Shown piece after piece: positions 16,960-23,950 of a stretch of 64,000 nucleotides of DNA; the first letter of the stretch is position 1; each line of letters begins with the position of its first letter. The notes beneath the pieces are model-generated. The model worked only from the letters and a program-made list of their open reading frames with translations. It was not told the DNA's origin and ran no database searches. The DNA is from Thermoclostridium stercorarium subsp. stercorarium DSM 8532 (GTDB taxonomy: Bacteria > Bacillota > Clostridia > DSM-8532). Location: assembly GCF_000331995.1 (NCBI RefSeq), contig NC_020134.1, forward strand, positions 434,001-498,000, read 5' to 3'. Position numbers and translations under genes: made by a program.

Positions 16960-17096
16960 TGAATTGGTTTAATATAATAAAATGGTTTTATGAAGGCAAA
17001 CTTTGGACAAAAGAACAAGTTGCAGATGCAGTGCGATGCGGGAAAATTTCTAATAAAGAATACAAAGAAGTTACAGGCGAAGAATACATAGAATAA
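16959..17096 (+). CDS. XkdX family protein
   Basis: This 45-residue protein, MNWFNIIKWFYEGKLWTKEQ then VADAVRCGKISNKEYKEVTG, has the W-F-x-x-I-K-x-x-Y-x-x-G and I-T/S-x-x-E/D-Y-x-x-I-T-G pattern of the XkdX family. Its function is not established. It overlaps the preceding stop and is followed by the terminator at 17148. Confidence 0.85.
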   Translation: MNWFNIIKWFYEGKLWTKEQVADAVRCGKISNKEYKEVTGEEYIE

Positions 17097-17147
17097 TCGT
17101 TAGGAGCCCGTGATATAAAAAGAAGGCTTTTTTTATTGCGTAAATTC

Positions 17148-17172
17148 AGGACAGGTTATGCCTGTCCTTTTA
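17148..17172 (+). terminator. Terminator between tail and lysis genes
   Basis: AGGACAGG (17148-17155) pairs with CCTGTCCT (17161-17168) across TTATG, followed by TTTATT. Confidence 0.75.
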
Positions 17173-17197
17173 TTATATCAAAGAAAGAGGTGTTTAT

Positions 17198-17428
17198 ATG
17201 CCAGGTGCAGAGATAGCGCAATACGGCATCGGTTTTTTTGCCATAGCAGGACTTTTGTATGTCATAACAAAGTTTTTAGACAAACGGAAAGATATGGAAC
17301 TTACGGAAGTAATTGAGAATAATACAAAAGCTGTGGAAAAGGTGATTTCGGTACTTCAGGCTATTCAGCTGTCGCTCACACGTCAGGAAGCCAAAATTGA
17401 TGAACTGCTGGATAGGGCAAGGAGGTGA
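17198..17428 (+). CDS. Holin-like protein (BhlA/UviB type)
   Basis: The 76-residue protein has one N-terminal membrane helix (IGFFAIAGLLYVITKFL) and a basic, helical, cytoplasmic-type tail ending in DELLDRARR, as in BhlA/UviB holin-like proteins. It immediately precedes the endolysin and shares the GTGA overlap with it. A second, different holin-like gene lies after the endolysin. Confidence 0.75.
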   Translation: MPGAEIAQYGIGFFAIAGLLYVITKFLDKRKDMELTEVIENNTKAVEKVISVLQAIQLSLTRQEAKIDELLDRARR

Positions 17429-18093
17429 GTATTACGAATTACATAGTGGACCACATACCCAAAACAACGCCTTACAACCGTCGCCCCGGATATTCCATGA
17501 CGCCGGAATATATCACAATACATTCTACCGGCAATCCGACCAGTACGGCAAGGAACGAACGCGCATGGTTAACTAACCCGAATAACAATGTCACGGCCAG
17601 CTGGCATATTGTAGTGGACGAAAAAGAGGCAATTGAAGCCATACCTCTAAACGAGGTCGCATGGCATGCCGGGGACGGGGGGAACGGGACGGGAAACAGA
17701 AAAAGCATTGGTATTGAAATATGCGAAAGCGGAGACAGGCAAAAGACTTTGCAGAATGCTGCGGAACTGGTTGCAAAGCTTCTGAAAGAACGCGGTTGGG
17801 GAGTGGATAGGCTGCGCCGGCATTATGACTGGAGCGGTAAAATATGCCCTCGGATTTTCTACGATAACGGCAAGTGGACAGGTTGGGAACAGTTTAAGGA
17901 AGCTGTTCAAAAGGAACTTTTCGGAGGTGATAACATGACACAGGATAAAAATCAGCCTTCCGACTGGGCAAAGGAAGCGTGGGAATGGGCTAAAAAGGAA
18001 GGTATTACAGACGGAACGGATCCGCAGAGAGTTGCCACACGTGAAGAAGTCATAACCATGCTTTACCGGTATTATAAGAAGGTTTCCAAATAA
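17425..18093 (+). CDS. Endolysin: N-acetylmuramoyl-L-alanine amidase (Amidase_2) with SLH-like C-terminus
   Basis: Residues about 20-150 form a zinc amidase of the Amidase_2/PGRP type, which cuts the bond between muramic acid and the peptide stem. The first zinc His is in YITIHSTGN, the segment continues with ASWHIVVDEKEAIEAIPLNEVAWHAGDG, and the last ligands lie in RHYDWSGKICPR. Residues 171-222 (QPSDWAKEAWEWAKKEGITDG...TREEVITMLYRYYKK) resemble a single SLH/wall-binding motif. The GTG at 17425 lies within the GGAGG site; an ATT at 17431 would be better spaced. A strong internal start at 17935 may yield the binding domain alone. Confidence 0.88.
   Translation: MSITNYIVDHIPKTTPYNRRPGYSMTPEYITIHSTGNPTSTARNERAWLTNPNNNVTASWHIVVDEKEAIEAIPLNEVAWHAGDGGNGTGNRKSIGIEICESGDRQKTLQNAAELVAKLLKERGWGVDRLRRHYDWSGKICPRIFYDNGKWTGWEQFKEAVQKELFGGDNMTQDKNQPSDWAKEAWEWAKKEGITDGTDPQRVATREEVITMLYRYYKKVSK
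17923..17937 (+). promoter_or_regulatory. Internal ribosome-binding site and in-frame ATG in the endolysin gene
   Basis: GGAGGTGAT (17923-17931) lies 7 nt (counted from GGAGG) before ATG 17935, in the endolysin frame. It would produce a separate 52-residue protein made only of the SLH-like domain, as known for some dual-start endolysins of Gram-positive phages. Confidence 0.6.
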
Positions 18094-18265
18094 TGTGATA
18101 TTGGTTATATTGCTTAATGCTGTCTTTACAGCAGCAGGACTGTTTATTGCCACCGGACCAAACGGATCCAATGGCTTTGATGATAGGGCAGGGTTCATCT
18201 TCACGACAGCTGAAAGGTCCTTGGCTTGAAAAAAGAAAAATGAGAGTGAAAAGGAGTTGAAAGGG

Positions 18266-18469
18266 ATGAGCATTCTCAAGCAAAAACTTACAAGCAGAAA
18301 GTTTTGGGTAGCCGTGGCAAGTGCGGCTTTTATTATTTTGTCCGAGGGACTTGGTCTAAACGTGGACAGCGACTTATATTGGAAAATCGTTTCCCTTGCG
18401 CTTAGCTATATCTTCGGCGAGGCGGCAGTAGACATTGCAAGAGTGATAAATAAAACCGAGGGGCAGTGA
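18266..18469 (+). CDS. Small phage holin
   Basis: The 67-residue protein begins MSILKQKLTSRKFWVAVASA and has two hydrophobic segments (WVAVASAAFIILSEGLGL and WKIVSLALSYIFGEAAVDIA), the two-helix form of small Firmicutes phage holins. ATG 18266 follows AAGGAG at 18251-18256. It is the last lysis gene, ending inside the stem of the terminator. The 170 bases between the endolysin and this gene hold no convincing frame. Confidence 0.78.
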   Translation: MSILKQKLTSRKFWVAVASAAFIILSEGLGLNVDSDLYWKIVSLALSYIFGEAAVDIARVINKTEGQ

Positions 18470-18486
18470 GCCCCTCTTTTTTGTTT
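18458..18486 (+). terminator. Terminator of the late/lysis operon
   Basis: GAGGGGC (18458-18464) pairs with GCCCCTC (18470-18476) across AGTGA and is followed by a run of six T. Confidence 0.88.
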
Positions 18487-18492
18487 TTAGGC

Positions 18493-18513
18493 AATTTGCA
18501 TATTTCGCAAATT
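18493..18513 (+). promoter_or_regulatory. Operator candidate A upstream of the XRE/ImmA gene
   Basis: AATTTGC-N7-GCAAATT is a perfect 7+7 palindrome. Its core TTTGC-N7-GCAAA recurs with the same surroundings at 20385-20401, on the other side of the regulator/PIN pair. Confidence 0.5.
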
Positions 18514-18538
18514 ACTTATGATGCGAAACAATATTAAG

Positions 18539-18590
18539 TGTTAAAAATTTTTAACATTCTATTGAATAGAAACATTAAATTTTGTACAAT
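18539..18590 (+). promoter_or_regulatory. Promoter of the XRE/ImmA gene with overlapping palindromes
   Basis: TTGAAT (18562-18567), 17 nt, TACAAT (18585-18590) form a good sigma-A promoter. GTTAAAAATTTTTAAC (18539-18554) is a perfect palindrome, and TTCTATTGAATAGAA overlaps the -35 box, so autoregulation is likely. Confidence 0.55.
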
Positions 18591-18616
18591 ATATATTACA
18601 GAAGGGAGGGAATAAG

Positions 18617-19783
18617 ATGGATAATGTGGCCAAAATTATTGGGTCTAATATTAGACATTTAATAGAACAAAACAATGTGCCCATTAGTGATATTGCCCAA
18701 AAGATTGGTGTTACTAGACAAACTATGTCAAAATATTTGAACGGAGAGAGCATTATAGATAGCGAAAAGTTGTTTATTATTGCCAATTACTTTGGTAAAC
18801 CAATCACTTATTTTTTAGAAAAAGAACATGATGAGGAACTTTCTTTTATGTTTAGGGCACATAATCCATCAGCTAATATCTCTATGGATGAAATAAATAG
18901 AATTCAATCGAGAATGGAAAAAGTTTATGAAGCTTATAGACTTGCTGGAGAGAAAATGTTCTATATTCCAGAACAGTATAATTTGGAATTTGAATTGGAG
19001 CGCCGTGATATTCCGGAAGATATTGAAAAAATTATTGAACGTATTGCAAACGAACAAAGGGATATTTTGGATGTCGGAGAGTCCGTTGGCAAAGACCTGA
19101 TAAAATGTTTTGAAGCAAAGGGCATAAATATTATTTTTGAGAAGATGAACAACCCAAAACTATGGGGGATATCAGCTTTTCATCCTAAAAAGGGCTGCTT
19201 CATTTTTGTTAATGATGACGAGGATATATCAGAAGAACGTAAAATATTTAGCATGGTGCATGAATATGCTCATCTAATTTTTCACAGAGATCAATACAAA
19301 AAGTCGCAGGATTCTCTGCAATATTCAGATTTTAGAAGCGAGATAACTGAAAAGATAGCAAACTTATTTGCGGGTTATTTCCTTATTCCGAGAGATTGCT
19401 TAAAAAGGCATGAACATTTATTAAAAAACGGAATTACGTTTGGAGATTTACTATTCATAAAAAGAGAATTACAAGTAAGTCTTCAGGCTCTTATTTATGC
19501 TCTAAGAAATTATGGTTATATTAGTGAAGAGACTCAAAAAAAAGTAATGGAGAAATTATATAAGTATGGGTATGGAACCAAAGAGCCCAGAGGTATGAGT
19601 TATATTCCAAAGAATGAAAAATTTTTTGCTATAGTGAGATCGCTGTATTTTAAAGAAATTATAGGGGAAAGTAAAGTGGCAGAATTGTTAAATTTAAAAG
19701 TAAAAGAGGCAAGAAAAAAAATAAAGGAATGGATGGAAAATGAATGGTTTGGAAATGAGGAGCAAGTTCAAGCGCTTATATAA
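18617..19783 (+). CDS. XRE-family regulator fused to an ImmA/IrrE-type metallopeptidase
   Basis: The 388-residue protein has an N-terminal helix-turn-helix (residues ~5-65, SDIAQKIGVTRQTMSKYLNG) and a central M78/ImmA-type peptidase domain. The zinc motif HEYAH lies at about 217-221 in SMVHEYAHLIFHRD, and the third ligand is probably the Glu in EKIANLFAGYFLIPRD. In known prophages and ICEs, ImmA-type proteases cleave the repressor to trigger induction; fused XRE-peptidases also serve as antitoxins. The C-terminal ~100 residues look like a second helical DNA-binding or regulatory part. It overlaps the split PIN gene, so both are probably one unit. GGGAGGG precedes the ATG. Confidence 0.85.
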   Translation: MDNVAKIIGSNIRHLIEQNNVPISDIAQKIGVTRQTMSKYLNGESIIDSEKLFIIANYFGKPITYFLEKEHDEELSFMFRAHNPSANISMDEINRIQSRMEKVYEAYRLAGEKMFYIPEQYNLEFELERRDIPEDIEKIIERIANEQRDILDVGESVGKDLIKCFEAKGINIIFEKMNNPKLWGISAFHPKKGCFIFVNDDEDISEERKIFSMVHEYAHLIFHRDQYKKSQDSLQYSDFRSEITEKIANLFAGYFLIPRDCLKRHEHLLKNGITFGDLLFIKRELQVSLQALIYALRNYGYISEETQKKVMEKLYKYGYGTKEPRGMSYIPKNEKFFAIVRSLYFKEIIGESKVAELLNLKVKEARKKIKEWMENEWFGNEEQVQALI

Positions 19784-20308
19784 AAAACGCGTAATCATTG
19801 ACACATGCACAATTACTGACTTGATTGAATTAAATGCCACGTACTTGCCCCTAGAATTTTTTCAGAAGTTTATGTTTCAACAAATATTTTTATTGAGGAA
19901 TTGGACAAGCAGCAAGCAGATGAACTTAAAAAATTAGGCTATAAGAGTTTAAACTTAGAAACAAATAGAGGATATGCTTTGTTTATTCAGCTAGAAAAAG
20001 AATATCCGAGTTTATCCATACCTGATAAAATTGTAATATCCATTGCATATGAGAAAGAATTAGTTTGCTGTACAAACGATGCAAATGCGCGGAAAGCATG
20101 TTCAGAAATAGGAGTTGAGTATGCAGGTACTTTAGGAATTTTATGCTGTGCTTTTGAGCATGAAATCATAGACAAAAACACTCTTTCGAATTTATTATCT
20201 ACATACGAGAATGAATGTAGTGCTTTTATAACATCGGACATTATTCAACCAATTCGTAAAGTATACGGCATTCCTGATAATATTTGTATACATAGTGATG
20301 TGGTATGA
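19755..20308 (+). pseudogene. PIN-domain protein split by a frameshift (toxin-like partner of the XRE/ImmA protein)
   Basis: The first part (from ATG 19740 or 19755) reads KKRVIIDTCTITDLIELNATYLPLEF, with the first PIN acidic residue in IIDTC. Continuation is in the -1 frame: FSEVYVSTNIFIEELDKQQA, then SIPDKIVISIAYEKELVCC and TNDANARKACSEIGVEYAG, holding the other PIN acidic residues. The switch must occur at the T6 tract 19857-19862; one extra T would restore the gene. So it is either a recent pseudogene or read by slippage. PIN domains are RNases, and XRE-peptidase/PIN pairs look like toxin-antitoxin modules. The overlap with the upstream gene supports that reading. Confidence 0.7.
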
Positions 20309-20348
20309 ATACGTACATAATGAATGTCCTAAAGAAAGCGATAGCCAC

Positions 20349-20373
20349 CCGAGCGGTTAGCCGCTCTTTTTTG
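20349..20373 (+). terminator. Terminator after the XRE/PIN pair
   Basis: GAGCGG (20351-20356) pairs with CCGCTC (20361-20366) across TTAG, followed by six T. Confidence 0.82.
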
Positions 20374-20408
20374 TTTGCAAACATTTTGCTAACGTAGCAA
20401 ACAAAAAA
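20367..20408 (+). promoter_or_regulatory. Operator candidate B, copy of the XRE upstream site
   Basis: TTTGC-N7-GCAAA at 20385-20401 lies in a block that aligns without gaps to 18477-18527: CTCTTTTTTGTTT before it and ATGATG-x-GAAA after it at the same distances. The block also forms a 12-bp inverted repeat, TTTTTTGTTTGC (20367-20378) with GCAAACAAAAAA (20397-20408). Confidence 0.5.
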
Positions 20409-20463
20409 TGATGTGAAAAGGCAGCATAGTTTAAAAAATAGATGTCCAAAAAGCCAATAAAAT

Positions 20464-20510
20464 AGGGCTCTGTATTATTTGGTATTAACCGCTAGTAAAT
20501 ACAGAACCCA
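20464..20510. repeat. Inverted repeat beside the attachment site
   Basis: GGGCTCTGTATT (20465-20476) and AATACAGAACCC (20498-20509) pair at 11 of 12 positions. The right arm ends two bases before the tRNA homology. It may be an integrase arm or excision-factor site, or a terminator-like fold; I cannot tell which. Confidence 0.45.
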
Positions 20511-20556
20511 ACTTGTAATCAGCAGGTCGGGGGTTCGAGTCCGCCCACCAGCTCCA
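20511..20556 (+). other. attR: 3' 46 bases of a tRNA-Thr(TGT) gene, including CCA
   Basis: The sequence runs from the anticodon loop (ACTTGTAATCAG, anticodon TGT) through variable loop and T-arm (GGTTCGAGTCCGCC) to the acceptor CACCAGC, discriminator T and CCA. The 5' half is absent: upstream bases are phage-like. This is what remains when a phage integrates in the 3' part of a tRNA gene. The T-stem reads GGGGG against CCGCC, giving a G-G mismatch that a functional tRNA (GGCGG) would not have, so the fragment has drifted or came from the phage. The intact tRNA should be at the other prophage end, left of the window. Confidence 0.82.
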
Positions 20557-20558
20557 GG

Positions 20559-20600
20559 CAAAACCCGCTAAAACATTGAGTTTAGCGGGTTTTGTGTTTT
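20559..20600 (+). terminator. Terminator of the former tRNA-Thr transcription unit
   Basis: AAAACCCGCTAAA (20560-20572) pairs perfectly with TTTAGCGGGTTTT (20581-20593) across 8 nt. Being nearly symmetrical, it may work in both directions and also end the leftward methylase transcript. Confidence 0.82.
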
Positions 20601-20644
20601 TCGGAACAATTTTGTTTTTTTTAATTTCATAACATAATAAAGAC

Positions 20645-21520
20645 TTAACCTGGAATTTTTTTTGCTTCAACAATTCCTTCTATCGGGGGAATTTCAAGGT
20701 TGGATATCAAAATTTCTTCTTGGTTCCTTTTACTTGTGTGTACTGAATAATCGAAATATATACTACGTATAGCTATGTTTTTTTTCGAATACAGCTTTTC
20801 GATAAAATCATGTTTATCGTAGCTAATTAACCAGTTGAAAGGTTGTTTCAGAATATATTCAGAGAGTATTATATGTTCATCATCTTCATAATAATAACGA
20901 TAGAGCTTTTTTCCCTGTTTATAATATGGAGGATCTAAGTAAACAAAACTAAGCCCTTTATATGTTTTAGGAACCTTAGCTTTCATAAAATCTATGGCAT
21001 CCAAATTATATACTTCAACATTTTCTTTCATTTGAGAAATTTCATTTATTAGTTTAATTATTTTTTCTTTATTAAATCTGCAATCTATTTTATATTTTGA
21101 TTTTTGCTTAGTGCCACCTAACATATTAGCATTTAAAATTCCCGAAAAGTTTGTTCGGTTTAAAAAAAGGCAAGCAAAACCCATCTCTACAACAGATTTA
21201 TCATGGATAAAATTTGGATTTCTATATTTTGACATTTCGTACCATTTTTCAAGAGTAATTGGTGTAGAATAAATTAAATCACATAATTCTTTAGTTTTAA
21301 AGAAAACGGAGTACCAAAAACTATATACTAATGGATCTTTCTCATTAATTATTATTCTTTTTACTACTCTATCTGCAAGTAAATTTATAGATACAGAGGC
21401 ACCACCGGCATATACCTCATAAAAATCACAACCAGTAAGGCCTTCAGAAATGATTAATCTCTTTATGTATTCTATTAGTTTACTCTTACCCCCAGGATAT
21501 CTCAGCGGTGATTTAATCAT
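20645..21520 (-). CDS. DNA adenine methyltransferase, D12 (Dam) family
   Basis: This 291-residue enzyme transfers a methyl group from S-adenosylmethionine to adenine N6. The D12-family order is clear: SPLRYPGGKSKL at residues 4-15 (AdoMet-binding motif), FYEVYAGGASVS at ~33-44, LNRTNFSGI at 120-128, and the catalytic DPPY at 196-199 in FVYLDPPYYKQGK. It is ~10% longer than E. coli Dam and has no fused restriction domain. It lies 72 bases downstream of, and on the same strand as, an OLD-like ATPase, with no visible terminator between, so the two may be one operon. The target sequence cannot be told from the sequence. AT-rich codon use differs from nearby core genes and suggests transfer. Confidence 0.87.
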   Translation of the reverse strand: MIKSPLRYPGGKSKLIEYIKRLIISEGLTGCDFYEVYAGGASVSINLLADRVVKRIIINEKDPLVYSFWYSVFFKTKELCDLIYSTPITLEKWYEMSKYRNPNFIHDKSVVEMGFACLFLNRTNFSGILNANMLGGTKQKSKYKIDCRFNKEKIIKLINEISQMKENVEVYNLDAIDFMKAKVPKTYKGLSFVYLDPPYYKQGKKLYRYYYEDDEHIILSEYILKQPFNWLISYDKHDFIEKLYSKKNIAIRSIYFDYSVHTSKRNQEEILISNLEIPPIEGIVEAKKIPG

Positions 21521-21592
21521 AGAGATAATCTCCCTAACTATTTTTTTATATTATATCAATTAATCAATGATATGGCCAGAATTTTTATTGGC

Positions 21593-23161
21593 TTATTTAA
21601 TCCTCGGAAGACCGTTCGCCTTACAAACAATATTGTAGCAACGTTTAAATTTGTGAAGGAAGTCATCTAATTCCTTACTGTGCTGATTAGCCCATTCTTC
21701 AAATACGTTTAATGTTTCAAATTTTTCTAAATTATCATTAAACCACTTTTTGTATCTTTTCCTTGGTTCATCATCATTATATAATCTACGATTTTCAGGG
21801 CCATATTCTCTAATGTTTCTTATTGTAAAACCTATTTCGTGATTTAATATTGGTGACTTAGGTGGCAAATTCAAAAGGAAATTATATATCATTTCCTCTA
21901 TAGACCTGTTTCCTGGTAATTTTATAACATTTTTAAAATCAGGATCAATTTCTGAATCCTTTACATCACTATCCAAAACAATAATAACCTTAGAGAAATA
22001 TTTAGGATCTTCTCTTCTATATTTAAGTAATTGAGTATAAGAATTATCAACTTCGATAAAATTAATTCTATTAATAGCTGGGAAATCCTTAAAAGTTAAA
22101 GCTTTTTTTAGAAACCAAATTGCTTCAGCATCTTCCGTATAAACAGATATTTTTTCGTTATTATCAAATAAACTCGTTATTTGCATATCGTTATAAATCA
22201 CATCCCAATGTGGATTTGTTATAACTTCTAATTCTATATTTGCTGTAGTTAAATATATGATATTAACGTTTGTCCTATACTCACTGTTACTTTCTATACG
22301 ACTATATATGTATGATAATAAACTTAAACTATGCGTAGTGAATATGATTTGAATATCTAGTTCTCTAGACATCTCAAATAATAAATCAAACAATTTATTC
22401 TGAGCACTGGGATGTAGTGTAGCATCTACTTCATCAATTAATAACAATCCACCAGGCCATGGAGTAAGAGAAGATTTTAATCTTTTAAATGATAAAACAG
22501 CTGTTAGAATTTGACCCAAGTTATCTTGACCGGCCGAATTGCATAAATAATCATACTTATCTGTGTTTACGCAAAAAAAACGTTTTTTTGTTGCTTCGAC
22601 ATCTACATTAATAAAGGATTCAATATTATCATTTAAATTTAAAATATTACAATATTTTGTAATATACCAATTTTTTTCGTCATCATTTTTAAAAGTTATT
22701 TCTTTTTTTTGTTTTATGCCTTCAGATTCTCCCAAGGGATAGAGCCTACTTAAGCCTAAATATAGAGAAGGAATTTCATATTTACGTTCATTTATCATTT
22801 TATTACTATCATAACTGAAACGAGTTGATATAATTCTAAATCTGTTACCTTTTTGCCAAGTACTGCGGTATTTCATAAATGAGTTCTCAATAACTGGTTC
22901 AAAAAATAAAGAAGCCCAATATCCTTTATACCTGTCTTTATCAGGAGATGCTTTAAAAATTTCAGAAAATTCAGTTCTGAAATATTTGTGTAATATAGGT
23001 TTACCATCTTTAGCTTTTAACTCGCAAGAATGACCAAATAATCCGAGAAGTGTAGATTTGCCTGTAGCATTATGACCTGAAATGACAGTTATACGCTTTC
23101 CAAGCTCAAAAGTTTGATCTTTAAAGCACCTAAAATTATGTATAATAACTCTTTTTAACAT
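21593..23161 (-). CDS. OLD-like AAA/ABC ATPase with a C-terminal TOPRIM-type region
   Basis: This ~522-residue protein starts MLKRVIIHNFRCFKDQTFEL; Walker A is GHNATGKST at 29-37, an ABC-signature-like SAGQDN at ~209-214, Walker B LLLIDEVD at ~239-246 and a switch His in TTHS at ~275-278. After ~335 the pattern changes: VYTEDAEA (Glu near 343) and IIVLDSDVKD (Asp-Ser-Asp near 397-399) fit the acidic residues of a TOPRIM nuclease, as in OLD-family and PARIS-type defence proteins. I infer a DNA- or RNA-cutting, ATP-controlled defence enzyme. ATG 23161 is preferred over GTG 23173 because the conserved MLKRVIIHNF starts there. The neighbouring Dam methylase may protect host DNA or be independent. 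Confidence 0.78.
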   Translation of the reverse strand: MLKRVIIHNFRCFKDQTFELGKRITVISGHNATGKSTLLGLFGHSCELKAKDGKPILHKYFRTEFSEIFKASPDKDRYKGYWASLFFEPVIENSFMKYRSTWQKGNRFRIISTRFSYDSNKMINERKYEIPSLYLGLSRLYPLGESEGIKQKKEITFKNDDEKNWYITKYCNILNLNDNIESFINVDVEATKKRFFCVNTDKYDYLCNSAGQDNLGQILTAVLSFKRLKSSLTPWPGGLLLIDEVDATLHPSAQNKLFDLLFEMSRELDIQIIFTTHSLSLLSYIYSRIESNSEYRTNVNIIYLTTANIELEVITNPHWDVIYNDMQITSLFDNNEKISVYTEDAEAIWFLKKALTFKDFPAINRINFIEVDNSYTQLLKYRREDPKYFSKVIIVLDSDVKDSEIDPDFKNVIKLPGNRSIEEMIYNFLLNLPPKSPILNHEIGFTIRNIREYGPENRRLYNDDEPRKRYKKWFNDNLEKFETLNVFEEWANQHSKELDDFLHKFKRCYNIVCKANGLPRIK

Positions 23162-23365
23162 TTTTATCACCACAAAAACCAGAATTAATATATTTTTTTC
23201 TTTTTATTATCTGAGTAAATTTTTTAAATCTTTTGTAAAATATATCGGCTTTTCCAAGCTTATATTTATTATAAGTAGATTATTCTGTTTTTCATAGCTG
23301 AGTAGTTATAAATTGTTTTATTTAGTTTTTATTTCTGATTTATTTAAACTCTACCAATTATATTG

Positions 23366-23431
23366 TATAATGCGAAACGCATAAGGATGTCTCTTAGGCC
23401 GATGAGTCCTATGGATTATAGTCGCATTATA
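23366..23431 (+). ncRNA. Structured RNA candidate (66-nt nested hairpin)
   Basis: TATAATGCGA (23366-23375) pairs perfectly with TCGCATTATA (23422-23431). Inside, CATAAGGA pairs with TCCTATG (one bulge) and CTC with GAG around a TTAGGCCGAT loop. A weak promoter (TTTAAA, 17 nt, TATAAT) overlaps the left arm, and a terminator follows at 23475. If RNA starts at that promoter the left arm would be lost; if transcribed from further left, the full hairpin forms. I cannot match it to a known RNA family. Confidence 0.4.
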
Positions 23432-23474
23432 ACTCATAACTGGGACCTCCCTTTACATAGATTTTTTATTTTTC

Positions 23475-23496
23475 CCCGGCTTAGTGCTGGGCTTTT
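23475..23496 (+). terminator. Terminator downstream of the structured RNA candidate
   Basis: CCCGGC (23475-23480) pairs with GCTGGG (23486-23491, one G-U) across TTAGT and is followed by CTTTT. No rightward protein gene precedes it, which supports a short non-coding transcript from about 23370 to 23496. Confidence 0.55.
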
Positions 23497-23642
23497 ATCC
23501 CGATACTACTCAATGGAGATTAAGCAAGATATAATTTGATGCCATAATATCTCGCAAAGCTTCGCTTAATGGGTACTTAATGGGTACACGCGATTTTCGT
23601 AGAACTTATAATTCAGTATTATTGCGCCTTATAAAAGAATTA

Positions 23643-23693
23643 ACCTCATCCATGGTAAGGATGAGGTCATCGGTTCGATTCCGATTGGGGGCT
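23643..23693 (+). other. 3' fragment of a tRNA-Thr(GGT) gene (second integration scar)
   Basis: CCTCATCC-ATGGTAA-GGATGAGG is an anticodon arm (anticodon GGT), followed by AGGTC, a perfect T-arm (ATCGG TTCGATT CCGAT) and acceptor strand TGGGGGC plus T, with no encoded CCA. No D-arm or 5' acceptor strand lies upstream. This is a phage-type attachment remnant, separate from the TGT fragment 3 kb to the left. Confidence 0.75.
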
Positions 23694-23703
23694 TAAAATT
23701 GAA

Positions 23704-23748
23704 AGCCTTCAAATGCTTAGAAAAGGAGCGTTTGAAGGATTTTTTATG
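23704..23748 (+). terminator. Terminator after the tRNA-Thr(GGT) fragment
   Basis: CCTTCAAATGCT (23705-23716) pairs with AGCGTTTGAAGG (23727-23738), with a wobble, and ends in TTTTTT. It would be the original terminator of the tRNA gene. Confidence 0.65.
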
Positions 23749-23784
23749 CTCTTCTTCAATGAAAATTTATTCTGATTTTTTCGG

Positions 23785-23950
23785 TCATTTTCGGGTAATT
23801 TCTTTTCTGCCTTTCGCCCTTTCTGCTGTCACCGTTGCGCCGATTGGCTGGTTTTCTTCAATATGTGCAGCACAATTTTGAAGTATAGTCTCATCCACTG
23901 GATCGTGGTCATTACCGACAATAAGCACCATAGTTCCGGCAAAAAACGTT
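23785..23950 (-). pseudogene. Fragment of a baseplate J-like phage gene
   Basis: Read leftward from about 23950 to the stop at 23785, the frame gives GTMVLIVGNDHDPVDETILQ, then NCAAHIEENQPIGATVTAER and AKGRKEITRK. This aligns with the segment GTVKVLVVDENMEIDP...YDHIEAVRPIGASVTVESPQ of the intact baseplate J protein at 13626-14645. It has no start and no flanking tail genes, so it is debris from another prophage lying on the opposite strand. A 17-codon frame (24001-24051, MRTSKNALSKKENETT) with a strong GGAGG site lies just beyond and is probably the truncated start of another gene. Confidence 0.7.

Noticed and set aside
17647-18279. Leftward 210-codon frame across the endolysin.
   Set aside because: It mirrors the strongly supported amidase gene and has a translation rich in Phe, Pro and Ser with no recognisable domain.
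20511-20556. Functional tRNA-Thr gene.
   Set aside because: The 5' acceptor strand, D-arm and 5' anticodon stem are missing, and the T-stem has a G-G mismatch.
23366-23431. Possible hammerhead ribozyme core (GAAAC, GTC and a CCGATGAG in suitable order).
   Set aside because: The conserved CTGATGA reads CCGATGA, and stems I and III do not pair properly. A nested simple hairpin explains the bases better.
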